This document shows positions 1 to 8,142 of a stretch of 64,000 nt of DNA, piece by piece. The stretch comes from JAJFIE01 sp964344255 (GTDB lineage: Bacteria; Pseudomonadota; Alphaproteobacteria; Rhodospirillales; Casp-alpha2): contig CAYFMQ010000007.1 in the NCBI GenBank assembly GCA_964344255.1, positions 97,882 to 161,881 on the forward strand, read 5' to 3'. The notes below the pieces were generated by a model that saw only the letters and a program-made list of their open reading frames with translations, searched no databases and was not told the origin of the DNA. A program made the translations under genes and the position numbers. Every line of letters begins with the position of its first letter. The stretch's first letter is position 1.

Positions 1-36
1 TTCCTCCAAGATAAGACTTTCTCTATGCGGATAGTC

Positions 37-186
37 CTGGACCCCCGCCTTCGCGGGGGTGACAGCTGGACAAATTCGGAACTTGTCATTCCCGCGCAGG
101 CGGGAATCCAGTCTGTTTTTGATTCGCACATCGTCGTCGCTTCGCTCGGGCTGCGCTCTAGTCATTCCCGCGCAGGCGGGAATCCA
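37..186. repeat. Dispersed palindromic intergenic repeat, three copies
   Basis: Three copies of a 26-27 bp element lie at 37-63, 85-110 and 161-186. The second and third are nearly identical and in direct orientation (core CATTCCCGCGCAGGCGGGAA). The first is in the opposite orientation with a CCCCCGCC/GGCGGGGG-type variant. Each is an inverted repeat able to form a short hairpin. The spacing is irregular and no gene is present between copies. The ATTCCC-N8-GGGAAT architecture resembles the dRS3-type repeats known from Neisseria and similar dispersed elements of other proteobacteria. That resemblance is from memory and not evidence of relatedness. Confidence 0.8.
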
Positions 187-673
187 GACCGATATATCAG
201 GCCCAAACCGCCGGTTCCGGGTAGGGTAAACCCACCCGGGCTAAGCTATTGAAATTCAACAAAATGTAGACATTTGTCTACTTTTGTAGACTCATGCTTT
301 TCCTACCCTTCTGGTTATGTAACGATTCCAAGGACTTAAGGTCGGAATTTTCCATAATAATGTAGACTTTTGTAACGCGACCTCATCATTTTCCCAGAAA
401 TCACCGCACCTGGCTGAACCCGGCTCAGATACGGTCTTAAAATGATCATATGCGGGCATACGAAATCACCTCGATAGACGTATTCACCATGTCAAAGAGC
501 ATAAAATTAAACTAGGAATATATGCATAATTTATGTCTTTTGTCAAGTTGTAAAATTACACCACGAATTTGTAGGCAACCCGGGAATTTAACTTATACCA
601 CCCCGTTTGGTGTTTCCCCTACCGCCGCATCTGATGGTAAAAACAAACCCTCAACGGGAAACCAACGGACCCC
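187..673. other. Intergenic region without a supported gene
   Basis: No credible coding sequence is seen. The left part is GC-rich repeat flank. From about 245 to 600 it becomes AT-rich, contains the GTAGAC box array described separately, and leads to the glycosyltransferase gene at 674. Short reading frames overlapping it have no recognisable protein character. Confidence 0.6.
266..291. promoter_or_regulatory. Array of GTAGAC boxes at 10-bp pitch
   Basis: GTAGAC (266-271), GTCTAC (276-281) and GTAGAC (286-291) alternate in orientation with 4-bp T-rich spacers, so that each neighbouring pair is an inverted repeat one helical turn apart. A further GTAGAC with the same TTTTGTA extension lies at 362-367. 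The arrangement suggests an operator for a dimeric regulator. No regulator gene is adjacent and the regulated gene could lie left of the window or be the gene at 674. Confidence 0.45.
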
Positions 674-1828
674 ATGACCAAGACCGAAGATGATCTCCAA
701 CGCCTCAGGGATGACGCCTCCGCCCTCAACGTGGACGGGCGGCATGGGGAGGCGCTCGCGCTGTACGACGAACTTGTGGCCAAGGCGCAGGACAGTGCGC
801 CGGACGTGGCGCCCTGGCACAACGAGCGCGCGGCGGTGCTCCGGAACATGGGCCGCATCGCCGAAGCGCAAATGGCGTGTGAGACCGCGCTCGATCTCGA
901 TCCCGGCCTTGCCGAAGCTCACGTCAACATGGCCGGCCTGTTGCTGTGCCAGGGGCGCTACCGGGAGGGCTTCCGGGAATACGAATGGCGGCTGAAGGTG
1001 CCCGGGTGTTCCGTTCCGGCCCTGGGTTTGCGCGCGCCCCTGTGGGACGGCGGGTCCGCACCGGACAAATGCCTGCTGGTGGTGGCGGAACAGGGCCTCG
1101 GCGACACCGTCCAGTTCATCCGCTTCCTTGAAAAAGCCAGAAGCCGGGTTGGCCGCCTGGTCGTGGTGGTGCAGACGGCGTTGAACGAGCTTTGCCAAGG
1201 CGTGGCCGGCGCAGACGAGGTGGTGGGCAGCGGCGAGATGCTGCCGCCTCATGATCTAAAAATATCCCTCCTCAGCCTGCCCCACCTGCTGCGGACCAGC
1301 CTGGCGACCCTGCCCGCGCCGGTTCAGTACCTGGATGTGGCGGAGGCCGCGCCGCTGGAGGGGGACGGCCTCAGGATCGGCATCAGCTGGCAGGGCAATC
1401 CTGACGGTGTCGGCGATCGGGGGCGCTCCTGTCCCCTGGAGGCCTTCAAGGCGGTGCTGGGGCTGTCGGGCGCGCGGTTCTACTCGCTGCAGAAGAATTT
1501 CGGACTGGAACAACTGGCCGCCTTCCCCGGAATCGAGGACCTGGGCAGCCGGTGTGATACCTTCGCCGATACGGCGGCCTGCATGAAATCCCTCGACCTG
1601 ATCCTGACGACCGATACGGCGGTGGCCCACGTCGCCGGCGCCCTGGGGCGGCCGACCTGGGTGCTGCTCAAGCATTCGCCGACCTGGCGCTGGCTCAGGG
1701 AGCGCACAGACAGCCCCTGGTATCCGAGCATGCGGCTGTTCAGAAAGGGTGAGTCCGAAAACTGGGAATCCGTGCTAGAAAGGGTGGCGGAAAACCTGAA
1801 GGAAAACCTTGAAGAACACGGTCAATAA
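674..1828 (+). CDS. TPR protein with C-terminal glycosyltransferase-like domain
   Basis: The 384-residue product has tetratricopeptide-like helices at about residues 16-110, then a GT-B-type C-terminal half resembling ADP-heptose:LPS heptosyltransferases and TPR-linked glycosyltransferases. Characteristic pieces are EQGLGDTVQF (139-148), IGISWQGNP (235-243), the nucleotide-sugar region TTDTAVAHVAGALGRP (312-327) and the terminal WYPSMRLFRK (349-358). There is no signal peptide, so it is probably cytoplasmic and may glycosylate a protein or glycan. The start ATG at 674 follows an ACGGACCCC context without a strong Shine-Dalgarno. The acceptor and sugar cannot be deduced. Confidence 0.8.
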   Translation: MTKTEDDLQRLRDDASALNVDGRHGEALALYDELVAKAQDSAPDVAPWHNERAAVLRNMGRIAEAQMACETALDLDPGLAEAHVNMAGLLLCQGRYREGFREYEWRLKVPGCSVPALGLRAPLWDGGSAPDKCLLVVAEQGLGDTVQFIRFLEKARSRVGRLVVVVQTALNELCQGVAGADEVVGSGEMLPPHDLKISLLSLPHLLRTSLATLPAPVQYLDVAEAAPLEGDGLRIGISWQGNPDGVGDRGRSCPLEAFKAVLGLSGARFYSLQKNFGLEQLAAFPGIEDLGSRCDTFADTAACMKSLDLILTTDTAVAHVAGALGRPTWVLLKHSPTWRWLRERTDSPWYPSMRLFRKGESENWESVLERVAENLKENLEEHGQ

Positions 1829-1843
1829 TAAAGGGAGGGAAAA

Positions 1844-2308
1844 TTGTATTATTTCGGTTACGGCTCCAACCTGCGCGCGGCTTTCGTGACGGAGCTGCTG
1901 CCCACGTCGAAGCTCGTCATGAAGGCGTACCTGCCCAATTACGAGGTGCAGTGGCCGGCGTGGTCGGAAAAGTACGGCGGCGGCACCAGCGGCATCATCG
2001 AGGCCCCGGGCGAACTCGTCGAGGGCGTGCTTTACGACTGCAGCGAAGAGGAAATCAACGCGCTCGACATCATCCCGGGCATTTACGTGCCTTCCTACAA
2101 GCGCGAGACCTTCAGGGTCCTGGGCGAGGACAACGAATGGTATGCGGCGGAGCTTTACCGCTTGAGGAACCCGAGCGGCCCTTTCCCGCCGGGCCGGCCT
2201 TATGTGGAGGGCATGCTGGAAGGTGCCAGGGAAGTGGGCCTGAGCCCCGATTACATCAGGAAAATCGAAGGCTGGCTATCTGAGAGCATCGTGCTTCCCG
2301 CAAAGTGA
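1844..2308 (+). CDS. Gamma-glutamylcyclotransferase-like (GGCT/AIG2 fold) protein
   Basis: The 154-residue protein begins MYYFGYGSNL, the substrate-binding YGSNL signature of the GGCT-like superfamily, and has the later GVLYDCSEEEINALD segment in which an acidic residue usually acts as the general acid/base. Members release 5-oxoproline from gamma-glutamyl compounds or remove related isopeptide adducts. The exact substrate is unknown here. The start is a TTG at 1844 preceded by a strong AAGGGAGGGA ribosome-binding site, only 15 nt after the glycosyltransferase gene, so the two are probably co-transcribed. A decayed copy of its 3' end is found at 4527-4603. Confidence 0.8.
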   Translation: MYYFGYGSNLRAAFVTELLPTSKLVMKAYLPNYEVQWPAWSEKYGGGTSGIIEAPGELVEGVLYDCSEEEINALDIIPGIYVPSYKRETFRVLGEDNEWYAAELYRLRNPSGPFPPGRPYVEGMLEGAREVGLSPDYIRKIEGWLSESIVLPAK

Positions 2309-2485
2309 TTTTGGCCGGAAATAACCGGCTCTGAATACGATTGCATCCGAAACTTGGGGGAAACTAAACGTACCTCAATGCATAGGACTGCATGGCAACT
2401 TCCTGCGCAACCGCCATTCAGAAACTCATTGAAAAATTGATGCAGTGCATACATCTTTATTCCATAACAATGGAAAGGCTACTAC

Positions 2486-4498
2486 ATGAGTGCTGCGCGC
2501 CTGTTGCTTATTTTGCCCATTTTGTTTTTGGTACTTGCTTTTGAGACTCATGCGGCTAACTCCGAACAATCCGTTCTTCTGACCCCGGAAGAACGCAGTT
2601 ATCTGGCAAGAAAAAAAGAAATCACATTTTGCGTCGATCCGGACTGGATGCCTTTCGAAGCCATTCGTTCGGGTCAATTGGATGGCATGACAACCGATTT
2701 CAGCAGCTTGTTCTCTGAGCGCCTGGGCGTGCCATTTCACTTGGTTCCCACATCCAGTTGGTCGGAATCGAAGGATTGGGCAAAGGCGGGAAAATGCGAC
2801 ATCCTGCCGATGATTCCCTTTTCTCAGAACCTGGTGAAAGACCTGGCTTTTACAGATCCTTATCTTACCTATTCTGTTGGCATCATTTCCTCCGATGATT
2901 TGCCTTTTATTTCAGGCCTTGAAGATTTGTCGAACCACCCCGTTGGAATAGTAGAAGGGTATTCGACCTGGGAATATGTAGAACGTAATCACCCGGAAAG
3001 TAAGTTTGTCCCCGTTGAGGGTATCGAGGACGGGTTGCTTAAGGTTTCATCGGGTCAGATAACCGCTTTTCTGATTGCCGTACCTGTCGCGGTCCACAAC
3101 ATCAAGATACTGGGGCTCAGCAATCTGAAAGTTGCGGGCCATATTCAAATCAAGAAAGAGCTTCGGATCGGCGTCAGCCGCCAGGACCCGAACCTGCCCC
3201 CTATCATTAAAAAGTTGGTGTCTTCCCTGACCAAGGATGACGTCAACGGCGTTTACCACCGGTGGATAACGCTCAGGGTGGATTCCCAGTTTGATTATGG
3301 ACTTGTTTGGAAAATAGTGGGCGGCTTTCTGATTGTCATAGCGTTCATCGTCGCCTGGAACAGAAAGTTGAGCCTATTGAATAAAAGAATAACGGAACGT
3401 GACGAACAATTGGACAAGGCCCAGAGCATTGCGCACCTCGGCACATGGCGCTGGAATCTCTCGGATAATTCTGAAGTCTGGTCAAACGAGCAATTCCGAA
3501 TTTTTGGATACGAACCCGGAGAAGTCGAAGCGAGTTACGAACTCTTTCTTAACGCCGTTCACCCTGATGATCGTGAGAAAACATTAACAGCCGTCGACAA
3601 AGCTCTGAACGAGGGCGCACCCTATAGCATCGAGTTCCGGATCATCCGAAAGAACGGCGAAACGCGCTTTGTCTCCGCGCAAGGAGAAGTGGAGGTTAAC
3701 ACCAACGGGAAGCCAGAATCGATGATCGGGACGGTGTTGGACATAACTGACCGGGTGGAGCTTGAATCCAACCTTCTCCAAGCCGCAAAAATGGCAACGC
3801 TGGGAGAAATGGCGACGGGGATCGCCCATGAACTTAACCAGCCCCTGAATGTCATCCGCATGTCGTCAAGAAACATCAAACGGAAGATAGAGAAAGAATC
3901 CCTTGAAAATGAATACCTACAGGAAAAGCTTTCACGGATTGATGCCCAAATAGACCGGGCGACAAAGATCACGGACCATATGCGGGTATTTGGGCGTAAG
4001 TCCAATGAGGAAGCCTCCGAATTCACGCCAACGGATGTTATCCTAACCGCATTGGACCTGGTTGGAGAGCAATTACGGTTGAACAGCATAGAGGTTGAAA
4101 CTGACTTCGATCCAACGATTGCGCAGGTCTCTGGGCATGACATACTTCTTGAGCAGGTTCTGCTTAATCTGCTGATCAATTCCCGTGACGCAATCGTCAG
4201 CACTGCACCGATCGAAAAACGAATTTCAATTCGGACAAGACCGGATATCGCAAACAAGGAATATTACATTGAAGTAGAAGATACTGGCGGCGGAGTTCCT
4301 TCAAACGTCATCGAACATATTTTCGATCCGTTCTATACGACGAAAGAAGTTAATCAGGGAACCGGCCTTGGGCTTTCAATCAGTTATGGAATTGTTTCGG
4401 ACTGGGGAGGAGAAATCAGCGTCTCCAATACCGAAAGAGGAGCCTGTTTCAGGGTTAAACTGCCATTATCAATGACAACGTTAGCGTCGGCAGTATAA
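2486..4498 (+). CDS. Membrane histidine kinase with periplasmic SBP_bac_3 sensor and PAS domain
   Basis: This is a 670-residue hybrid sensor. A signal sequence spans about residues 1-24. A family-3 solute-binding domain (EITFCVDPDWMPFE at 45-58 to about 260) is followed by a transmembrane helix at 276-291, a PAS domain at about 315-425, the dimerisation region with phospho-acceptor His448 in GIAHELNQPL, and an HATPase domain with N565, EDTGGG (598-603) and GTGLGL (625-630). It should sense an amino-acid-like or other small periplasmic ligand. No response regulator is adjacent. Base composition is visibly lower in GC than the flanking genes, which suggests acquisition. Confidence 0.9.
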   Translation: MSAARLLLILPILFLVLAFETHAANSEQSVLLTPEERSYLARKKEITFCVDPDWMPFEAIRSGQLDGMTTDFSSLFSERLGVPFHLVPTSSWSESKDWAKAGKCDILPMIPFSQNLVKDLAFTDPYLTYSVGIISSDDLPFISGLEDLSNHPVGIVEGYSTWEYVERNHPESKFVPVEGIEDGLLKVSSGQITAFLIAVPVAVHNIKILGLSNLKVAGHIQIKKELRIGVSRQDPNLPPIIKKLVSSLTKDDVNGVYHRWITLRVDSQFDYGLVWKIVGGFLIVIAFIVAWNRKLSLLNKRITERDEQLDKAQSIAHLGTWRWNLSDNSEVWSNEQFRIFGYEPGEVEASYELFLNAVHPDDREKTLTAVDKALNEGAPYSIEFRIIRKNGETRFVSAQGEVEVNTNGKPESMIGTVLDITDRVELESNLLQAAKMATLGEMATGIAHELNQPLNVIRMSSRNIKRKIEKESLENEYLQEKLSRIDAQIDRATKITDHMRVFGRKSNEEASEFTPTDVILTALDLVGEQLRLNSIEVETDFDPTIAQVSGHDILLEQVLLNLLINSRDAIVSTAPIEKRISIRTRPDIANKEYYIEVEDTGGGVPSNVIEHIFDPFYTTKEVNQGTGLGLSISYGIVSDWGGEISVSNTERGACFRVKLPLSMTTLASAV

Positions 4499-4526
4499 CA
4501 AATTCTGCCACCTCTCTCCTTACCAG

Positions 4527-4603
4527 CCTTACGTGAAATGCATGTTTGTGGATGTCAGGGAAGTGAGCCTGAGCCCGAAATGCAAGTGCATTACTCAAAT
4601 CAA
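4527..4603 (+). pseudogene. Decayed fragment of the GGCT-like gene 3' end
   Basis: Read from 4527 the sequence gives PYVKCMFVDVREVSLSP, which aligns with PYVEGMLEGAREVGLSP near the C-terminus of the cyclotransferase-like protein at 1844-2308. The DNA also aligns over about 55 bp, with the shared block CAGGGAAGTG. No start or upstream part is recognisable. It is best read as a remnant of a duplicated gene copy, with the histidine kinase gene sitting between the intact and the decayed copy. Confidence 0.65.
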
Positions 4604-4614
4604 CAGTCTGACGT

Positions 4615-4827
4615 TTAACCGGCGTTCCGGATCAATTTTATGATCAGCAGCACGGACGGAAACAGGTGCCAGAACACATCGAAGATATCGAGCGGCTTCT
4701 TCAGGGTGCCCGCCATGAACATCTTGTATTTCTCAACCAGATGCGGTTCGGGGGAAAACGGCGCAAGCAGCATCAGGATGGCTGCGACAACCAGGATGCC
4801 CGTTGGTATTTTATCTAACCATTCCAT
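4615..4827 (-). CDS. Small two-helix membrane protein of unknown function
   Basis: The 70-residue product has a hydrophobic helix at about 10-24 (GILVVAAILMLLAPF) and another at about 51-66 (VFWHLFPSVLLIIKLI), separated by a basic, Pro-containing loop. Acidic and basic residues flank the helices as expected for a small inner-membrane protein. It lies downstream of tRNA-Phe on the same strand. I do not recognise a named family; the composition and compact layout support it being real. Confidence 0.65.
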   Translation of the reverse strand: MEWLDKIPTGILVVAAILMLLAPFSPEPHLVEKYKMFMAGTLKKPLDIFDVFWHLFPSVLLIIKLIRNAG

Positions 4828-4867
4828 GAGAATCAGCTGCCGGAAAAATCAAAAGGACGGGAAAGAG

Positions 4868-4943
4868 TGGTGCCCAGGGGCGGAATCGAACCACCGACAC
4901 GCGGATTTTCAATCCGCTGCTCTACCAACTGAGCTACCTGGGC
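4868..4943 (-). tRNA. tRNA-Phe (GAA)
   Basis: On the minus strand the 76-nt cloverleaf starts GCCCAGG and ends CCTGGGC-A-CCA, so the acceptor stem pairs perfectly and the CCA end is encoded. The D-loop AGCTCAGTTGGTAGAGC, the anticodon loop ATTGAAAAT with anticodon GAA, and the T-arm GGTTCGATTCC are all present. Confidence 0.97.
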
Positions 4944-5059
4944 ACTATCCGGCGGGTGCCGGGAATTTTTATGGAACATCCCTCAGGGGTGTTCCGTTTG
5001 GTGAGAACGGCTTATAGAGAATATTCACCCCCCTGTCCAGACGCAGAAACAGTCAAATT

Positions 5060-5275
5060 TCATTCCCGTTCCTGATCGAAATCCTCCTCCTCCATGGGCT
5101 CGTCCGTGGGCGCGCGATAGACCTCGCCCAGCCAGTTGCCGAGATCGAGGTTGGCGCAACGCCGCGAACAGAACGGCCTGAATTTCGTCTCCGCCGGCTT
5201 GCCGCACATGGGGCATTTCCGGGCCTTCAGCGGGATGACATCGGCGCTTTTCCTGTTTACTTCCTGATCAGCCAT
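5060..5275 (-). CDS. DNA gyrase inhibitor YacG family zinc protein
   Basis: This 71-residue protein carries the YacG zinc-ribbon CPMCGKP (Cys21, Cys24) and FCSRRC (Cys36, Cys40), followed by the conserved LGNWLGEVYRAP stretch and an acidic tail. In E. coli YacG binds GyrB and inhibits gyrase; that activity is inferred here. It starts 27 nt after the end of the RNase E/G gene on the same strand, an arrangement typical of alphaproteobacteria, and is the last protein gene of the housekeeping block. Confidence 0.92.
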   Translation of the reverse strand: MADQEVNRKSADVIPLKARKCPMCGKPAETKFRPFCSRRCANLDLGNWLGEVYRAPTDEPMEEEDFDQERE

Positions 5276-5302
5276 AACCTAGCCGCCTATTCTCCTACCT
5301 TC

Positions 5303-6721
5303 TCAACTGTACACGTCAACCAGGCCCTGAGGCATGGTCTCATCCGGTTCCAGGGCAACCGGCACGCCGGCCCGTTCTTTTACATCATCCAGGGCGGCTT
5401 TCAACGGGGTCGAGAGCAGAGAAATCACCGCCGGTTGCGCCTTGACGGTCAATTCCCTGCCCGGCGTCGCCAGCGACACGTGGATCAGACGGCGCAGCGC
5501 CTCATAGGCCAGGGTTTCCGGCGTTTTATCCGCTCCGCCCTGTACGAGGAGACTATCCGAAAGGCTTCTCCCCCGCCGCCGGCGCTGAACCTCGACCATG
5601 CCCAATCGGGTGAAGCCTTCCACCTTGACAGGGACAGGGTCGCCGGATGTGGCCTGCTCAAGCGTTTCCAGCAGGGCGCGCCCGGCTTCCCGGTCGCCGT
5701 CGCGGATGAAGTCCACCACGATATTGCCGGAAAGATTGCGCAGGCGAAGCTCTCTCGCCAATACCACTGCCGCCTCTTCATTGGTCTCGCGGATCAGGGC
5801 CTTGCCCTTTTTGCCGCTCCTGGATGCGGCGCCGGCGGTATCCACATCGACGGTGATGCAGGCGGGGGTTTCATGGATGTGCAGCAAACCGCCTGTGGGG
5901 AGGTCAACCTGGGTAGATAGCAATGCTTCCAGCCTGTCCTCGATTTCCCCCGCTGCAAACAGCCCTTCCGATCCCTGATAGAGAGACAGGGCATCCACCA
6001 GGGAAGGCTCGTTATCCGCAAGGTATTCCCTTGCCTGGCTATAGGCTTCCGCCCCTTCGATGACGATGCGGCGGACCTGTTCCTGATCAAGGCCCTGCAA
6101 CGCCAGAAGGACAGGACCGGGCGCGGTAATCAGCGTCAGCGGCGGTTTGTTATGGGATTGATGCGCCCTGGCGTCGATCCAGGTATCGCGCAATTCCGCC
6201 AGTTCCTGAAGCGCCCTCTCTACGCCGTCATCACCTGTCTGGAGCGCCGCCGTCCGGATGATCGCGCCATCGCCGGGATCAACCACATTCGCCGCCTGTT
6301 CCGCGGCCCGCTCCGCCAGACCCGTATCGCCCGCCTTGCGGGATATGTTGATGCCCGGCTGGCCCGGCGTGTAGACCGCATGGCGTCCGGCAAGCGATAT
6401 CTTGGTGGTCAGGCGGGCGCCCTTTTCCGCCATGGCCTCGTGGCGGACCTGGACGATGGCGGCGTCCCCTTCGGATACGGAAGGCCGTTCCGATGTGTCC
6501 GGGAGCGGCAGGAAACCGTCGCGTAAGTCGCCGATGTCGATGAAAGCGCCGCGGATGGAGGGAACGACGGCCTTGACCCGGCCCAATACGACGTCCCCGC
6601 TGCGCGGACCATGATCGGGGCGGAAGACCTTGTAGTCGACCAGTTCGGAATGATGAAGAAACGCCAGGCGGCATTCCGGCGTCAGGGCGTCGATCAACAG
6701 GGTGTCGATGACGGCAGACAT
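5303..6721 (-). CDS. Ribonuclease E/G family endoribonuclease
   Basis: The 472-residue protein has the S1-like RNA-binding segment (about 40-115, with GRVKAVVPSIRGAFIDIG) and the DNase I-like catalytic core. The catalytic aspartates correspond to Asp292 in TVDVDTAG and Asp337 in IVVDFI. At the position of E. coli RNase E Asn305 there is Asp294. No CPxCxG zinc-link motif is visible and the long scaffold tail of RNase E is absent, so this is a short RNase G-like form. It would process rRNA and mRNA 5' regions. It starts 5 nt downstream of maf and is co-transcribed with maf and yacG. Confidence 0.85.
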   Translation of the reverse strand: MSAVIDTLLIDALTPECRLAFLHHSELVDYKVFRPDHGPRSGDVVLGRVKAVVPSIRGAFIDIGDLRDGFLPLPDTSERPSVSEGDAAIVQVRHEAMAEKGARLTTKISLAGRHAVYTPGQPGINISRKAGDTGLAERAAEQAANVVDPGDGAIIRTAALQTGDDGVERALQELAELRDTWIDARAHQSHNKPPLTLITAPGPVLLALQGLDQEQVRRIVIEGAEAYSQAREYLADNEPSLVDALSLYQGSEGLFAAGEIEDRLEALLSTQVDLPTGGLLHIHETPACITVDVDTAGAASRSGKKGKALIRETNEEAAVVLARELRLRNLSGNIVVDFIRDGDREAGRALLETLEQATSGDPVPVKVEGFTRLGMVEVQRRRRGRSLSDSLLVQGGADKTPETLAYEALRRLIHVSLATPGRELTVKAQPAVISLLSTPLKAALDDVKERAGVPVALEPDETMPQGLVDVYS

Positions 6722-6726
6722 GTCAT

Positions 6727-7320
6727 TCAGTCCCCTGCCCCGTAGCCGGCGCCGTCCAGTAATTGCGAGACCTCATAGAGGGACAGCCCGACAACGTTAC
6801 TGTAAGAACCGTTGACCTGTCTGATGAAACCCGCTGCCCGGCCCTGGATGGCGTAGCCGCCCGCCTTGCCCCGCCATTCCTCCGACGCGATATATTTATC
6901 GATCTCTGAAGGCGTCAGACGCTTGACGTGAACGATGGTGGTGACGATGCGGGTGCGGACCTCTCCATCAGGCGTTATCAGGCAGATGCCGCCATGCACC
7001 CGATGACGCCGCCCCGACAGCATGTTGAGGCAGTCACGGGCCTGGTCCCCGGTTTCCGCCTTGGGCAGGGCGCGGCGGCCACAGGCGACAACCGTGTCCG
7101 CGCCGATGACAAAAGCCCCGCCGTGATCGGCCGCCACGGCGCGGGCCTTGTCCACGGCCAGCCGGCCGGCCAGGTCGCGGGGCAGTTCCCCTTTGAGGGG
7201 ATCTTCATCAATGTGGGCGGGGATAACCTGATCCGGCACGATACCGATCTGGTCGAGCAGCAACAGTCGCCTCGGCGAAGCAGAGGCCAGGATAAGGATT
7301 TTATGAGGGGATGCGGTCAT
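6727..7320 (-). CDS. Maf-like nucleoside triphosphate pyrophosphatase
   Basis: The 197-residue protein begins with LILASASPRRLLLLDQIG, the Maf/YhdE signature for binding dTTP, UTP or modified nucleotides. It also has VIGADTVVACG with the catalytic acidic residue, and GGYAIQGRAAGFI near the C-terminus. These enzymes hydrolyse non-canonical or pyrimidine nucleotides to monophosphates and house-clean the pool. The gene lies between infA and the RNase E/G gene, the usual alphaproteobacterial order. Confidence 0.93.
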   Translation of the reverse strand: MTASPHKILILASASPRRLLLLDQIGIVPDQVIPAHIDEDPLKGELPRDLAGRLAVDKARAVAADHGGAFVIGADTVVACGRRALPKAETGDQARDCLNMLSGRRHRVHGGICLITPDGEVRTRIVTTIVHVKRLTPSEIDKYIASEEWRGKAGGYAIQGRAAGFIRQVNGSYSNVVGLSLYEVSQLLDGAGYGAGD

Positions 7321-7358
7321 ACCGCCTCGCTAAGGAGTATCCGGTTTGACCCGGCGGC

Positions 7359-7577
7359 TTACTTGTATCGGAAAGTGATACGACCCTTGGTCAGGTCGTA
7401 AGGCGTCATTTCAACCGTCACTTTGTCACCGGCCAGAACGCGGATGCGGTGCTTGCGCATCTTGCCTGCCGTATGGGCCAGAATCTCATGGTCATTTTCC
7501 AGAACGACCCGAAACATGGCGTTCGGCAGCAGTTCCGTCACCGTGCCGGTGAACTCAAGTACGTCTTCTTTAGCCAT
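7359..7577 (-). CDS. Translation initiation factor IF-1
   Basis: The 72-residue product MAKEDVLEFTGTVTELLPN... is a complete OB-fold IF-1 with the conserved GKMRKHRIRVLAGDKV segment, ending in TKGRITFRYK. The start at 7577 (MAKED) is preferred to an in-frame ATG two codons upstream because it matches the family N-terminus. It would bind the 30S A-site during initiation. Confidence 0.96.
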   Translation of the reverse strand: MAKEDVLEFTGTVTELLPNAMFRVVLENDHEILAHTAGKMRKHRIRVLAGDKVTVEMTPYDLTKGRITFRYK

Positions 7578-7654
7578 TCTCATCCTTTCGTAAATGGGCT
7601 GGAAGTGCGCAGAAAATGACCGGAAAGAGCTTGAAAATCAAGTGTTTAGAACCA

Positions 7655-7681
7655 TTTATAATAAATATTGTTTGTTTTCAA
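7655..7681 (-). promoter_or_regulatory. Possible promoter upstream of infA
   Basis: In the AT-rich spacer between the phosphatase gene and infA, the minus strand reads TTGAAA (7676-7681) and TATAAA (7655-7660) separated by 15 bp. The hexamers are good but the spacer is shorter than the ideal 17 bp, so this is only a candidate internal promoter for the infA-maf-rng part of the block. Confidence 0.35.
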
Positions 7682-7693
7682 TGGATTACAGCC

Positions 7694-8137
7694 TCACGTA
7701 TCCCGCGCCGCATGCAGTGGGAAGCGGCCCTTGATTCGTTCCATGAGCTGATCGCGGATTTTGCGATAGGCCTCCAGAACGGTTTCCCGGTCCTCCGACT
7801 GAACGATGGAGGGATCGAACGTATTCCAGAATTCGACATCGCAGGACATCCACTGGGTCATGTCCACGGCCTTGTGCTGGGCCTCCGGCGAGAGGGAAAT
7901 AATCAGGTCGAAGGACGAGTCTTCCAGATCATCGAACGTCTTGGAATTATGCCGTGTCAGGTCGATGCCGATTTCATCCATCACCGCAATGGCGAAGCCG
8001 TCGATTGCGCCCTCGCGCACGCCGGCCGAATCCACGTATATCCGGTGACCATGCAGGTACTTCAGAATCCCCTCGGCCATGGGCGACCGGATGGAATTCC
8101 GCGTACAGGCGAACAGGACGGCAGAAGGCAAATCCAT
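7694..8137 (-). CDS. Low-molecular-weight protein-tyrosine-phosphatase family protein
   Basis: The 147-residue protein has the P-loop CTRNSIRSPMAE (Cys11 nucleophile, Arg17) and the general-acid DP at Asp108-Pro109, so the catalytic residues are intact. The fold is shared with arsenate reductases, which are an alternative, but the NSIRSPMAEG loop and position between UPF0262 and infA are those of the conserved alphaproteobacterial phosphatase. It begins 5 nt after the UPF0262 gene and is probably co-transcribed with it. Confidence 0.88.
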   Translation of the reverse strand: MDLPSAVLFACTRNSIRSPMAEGILKYLHGHRIYVDSAGVREGAIDGFAIAVMDEIGIDLTRHNSKTFDDLEDSSFDLIISLSPEAQHKAVDMTQWMSCDVEFWNTFDPSIVQSEDRETVLEAYRKIRDQLMERIKGRFPLHAARDT

Positions 8138-8142
8138 GCGGT

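Noticed and set aside
85..186. Possible CRISPR array
   Set aside because: Only three copies of a palindromic element, one inverted, with irregular spacing and no cas genes.
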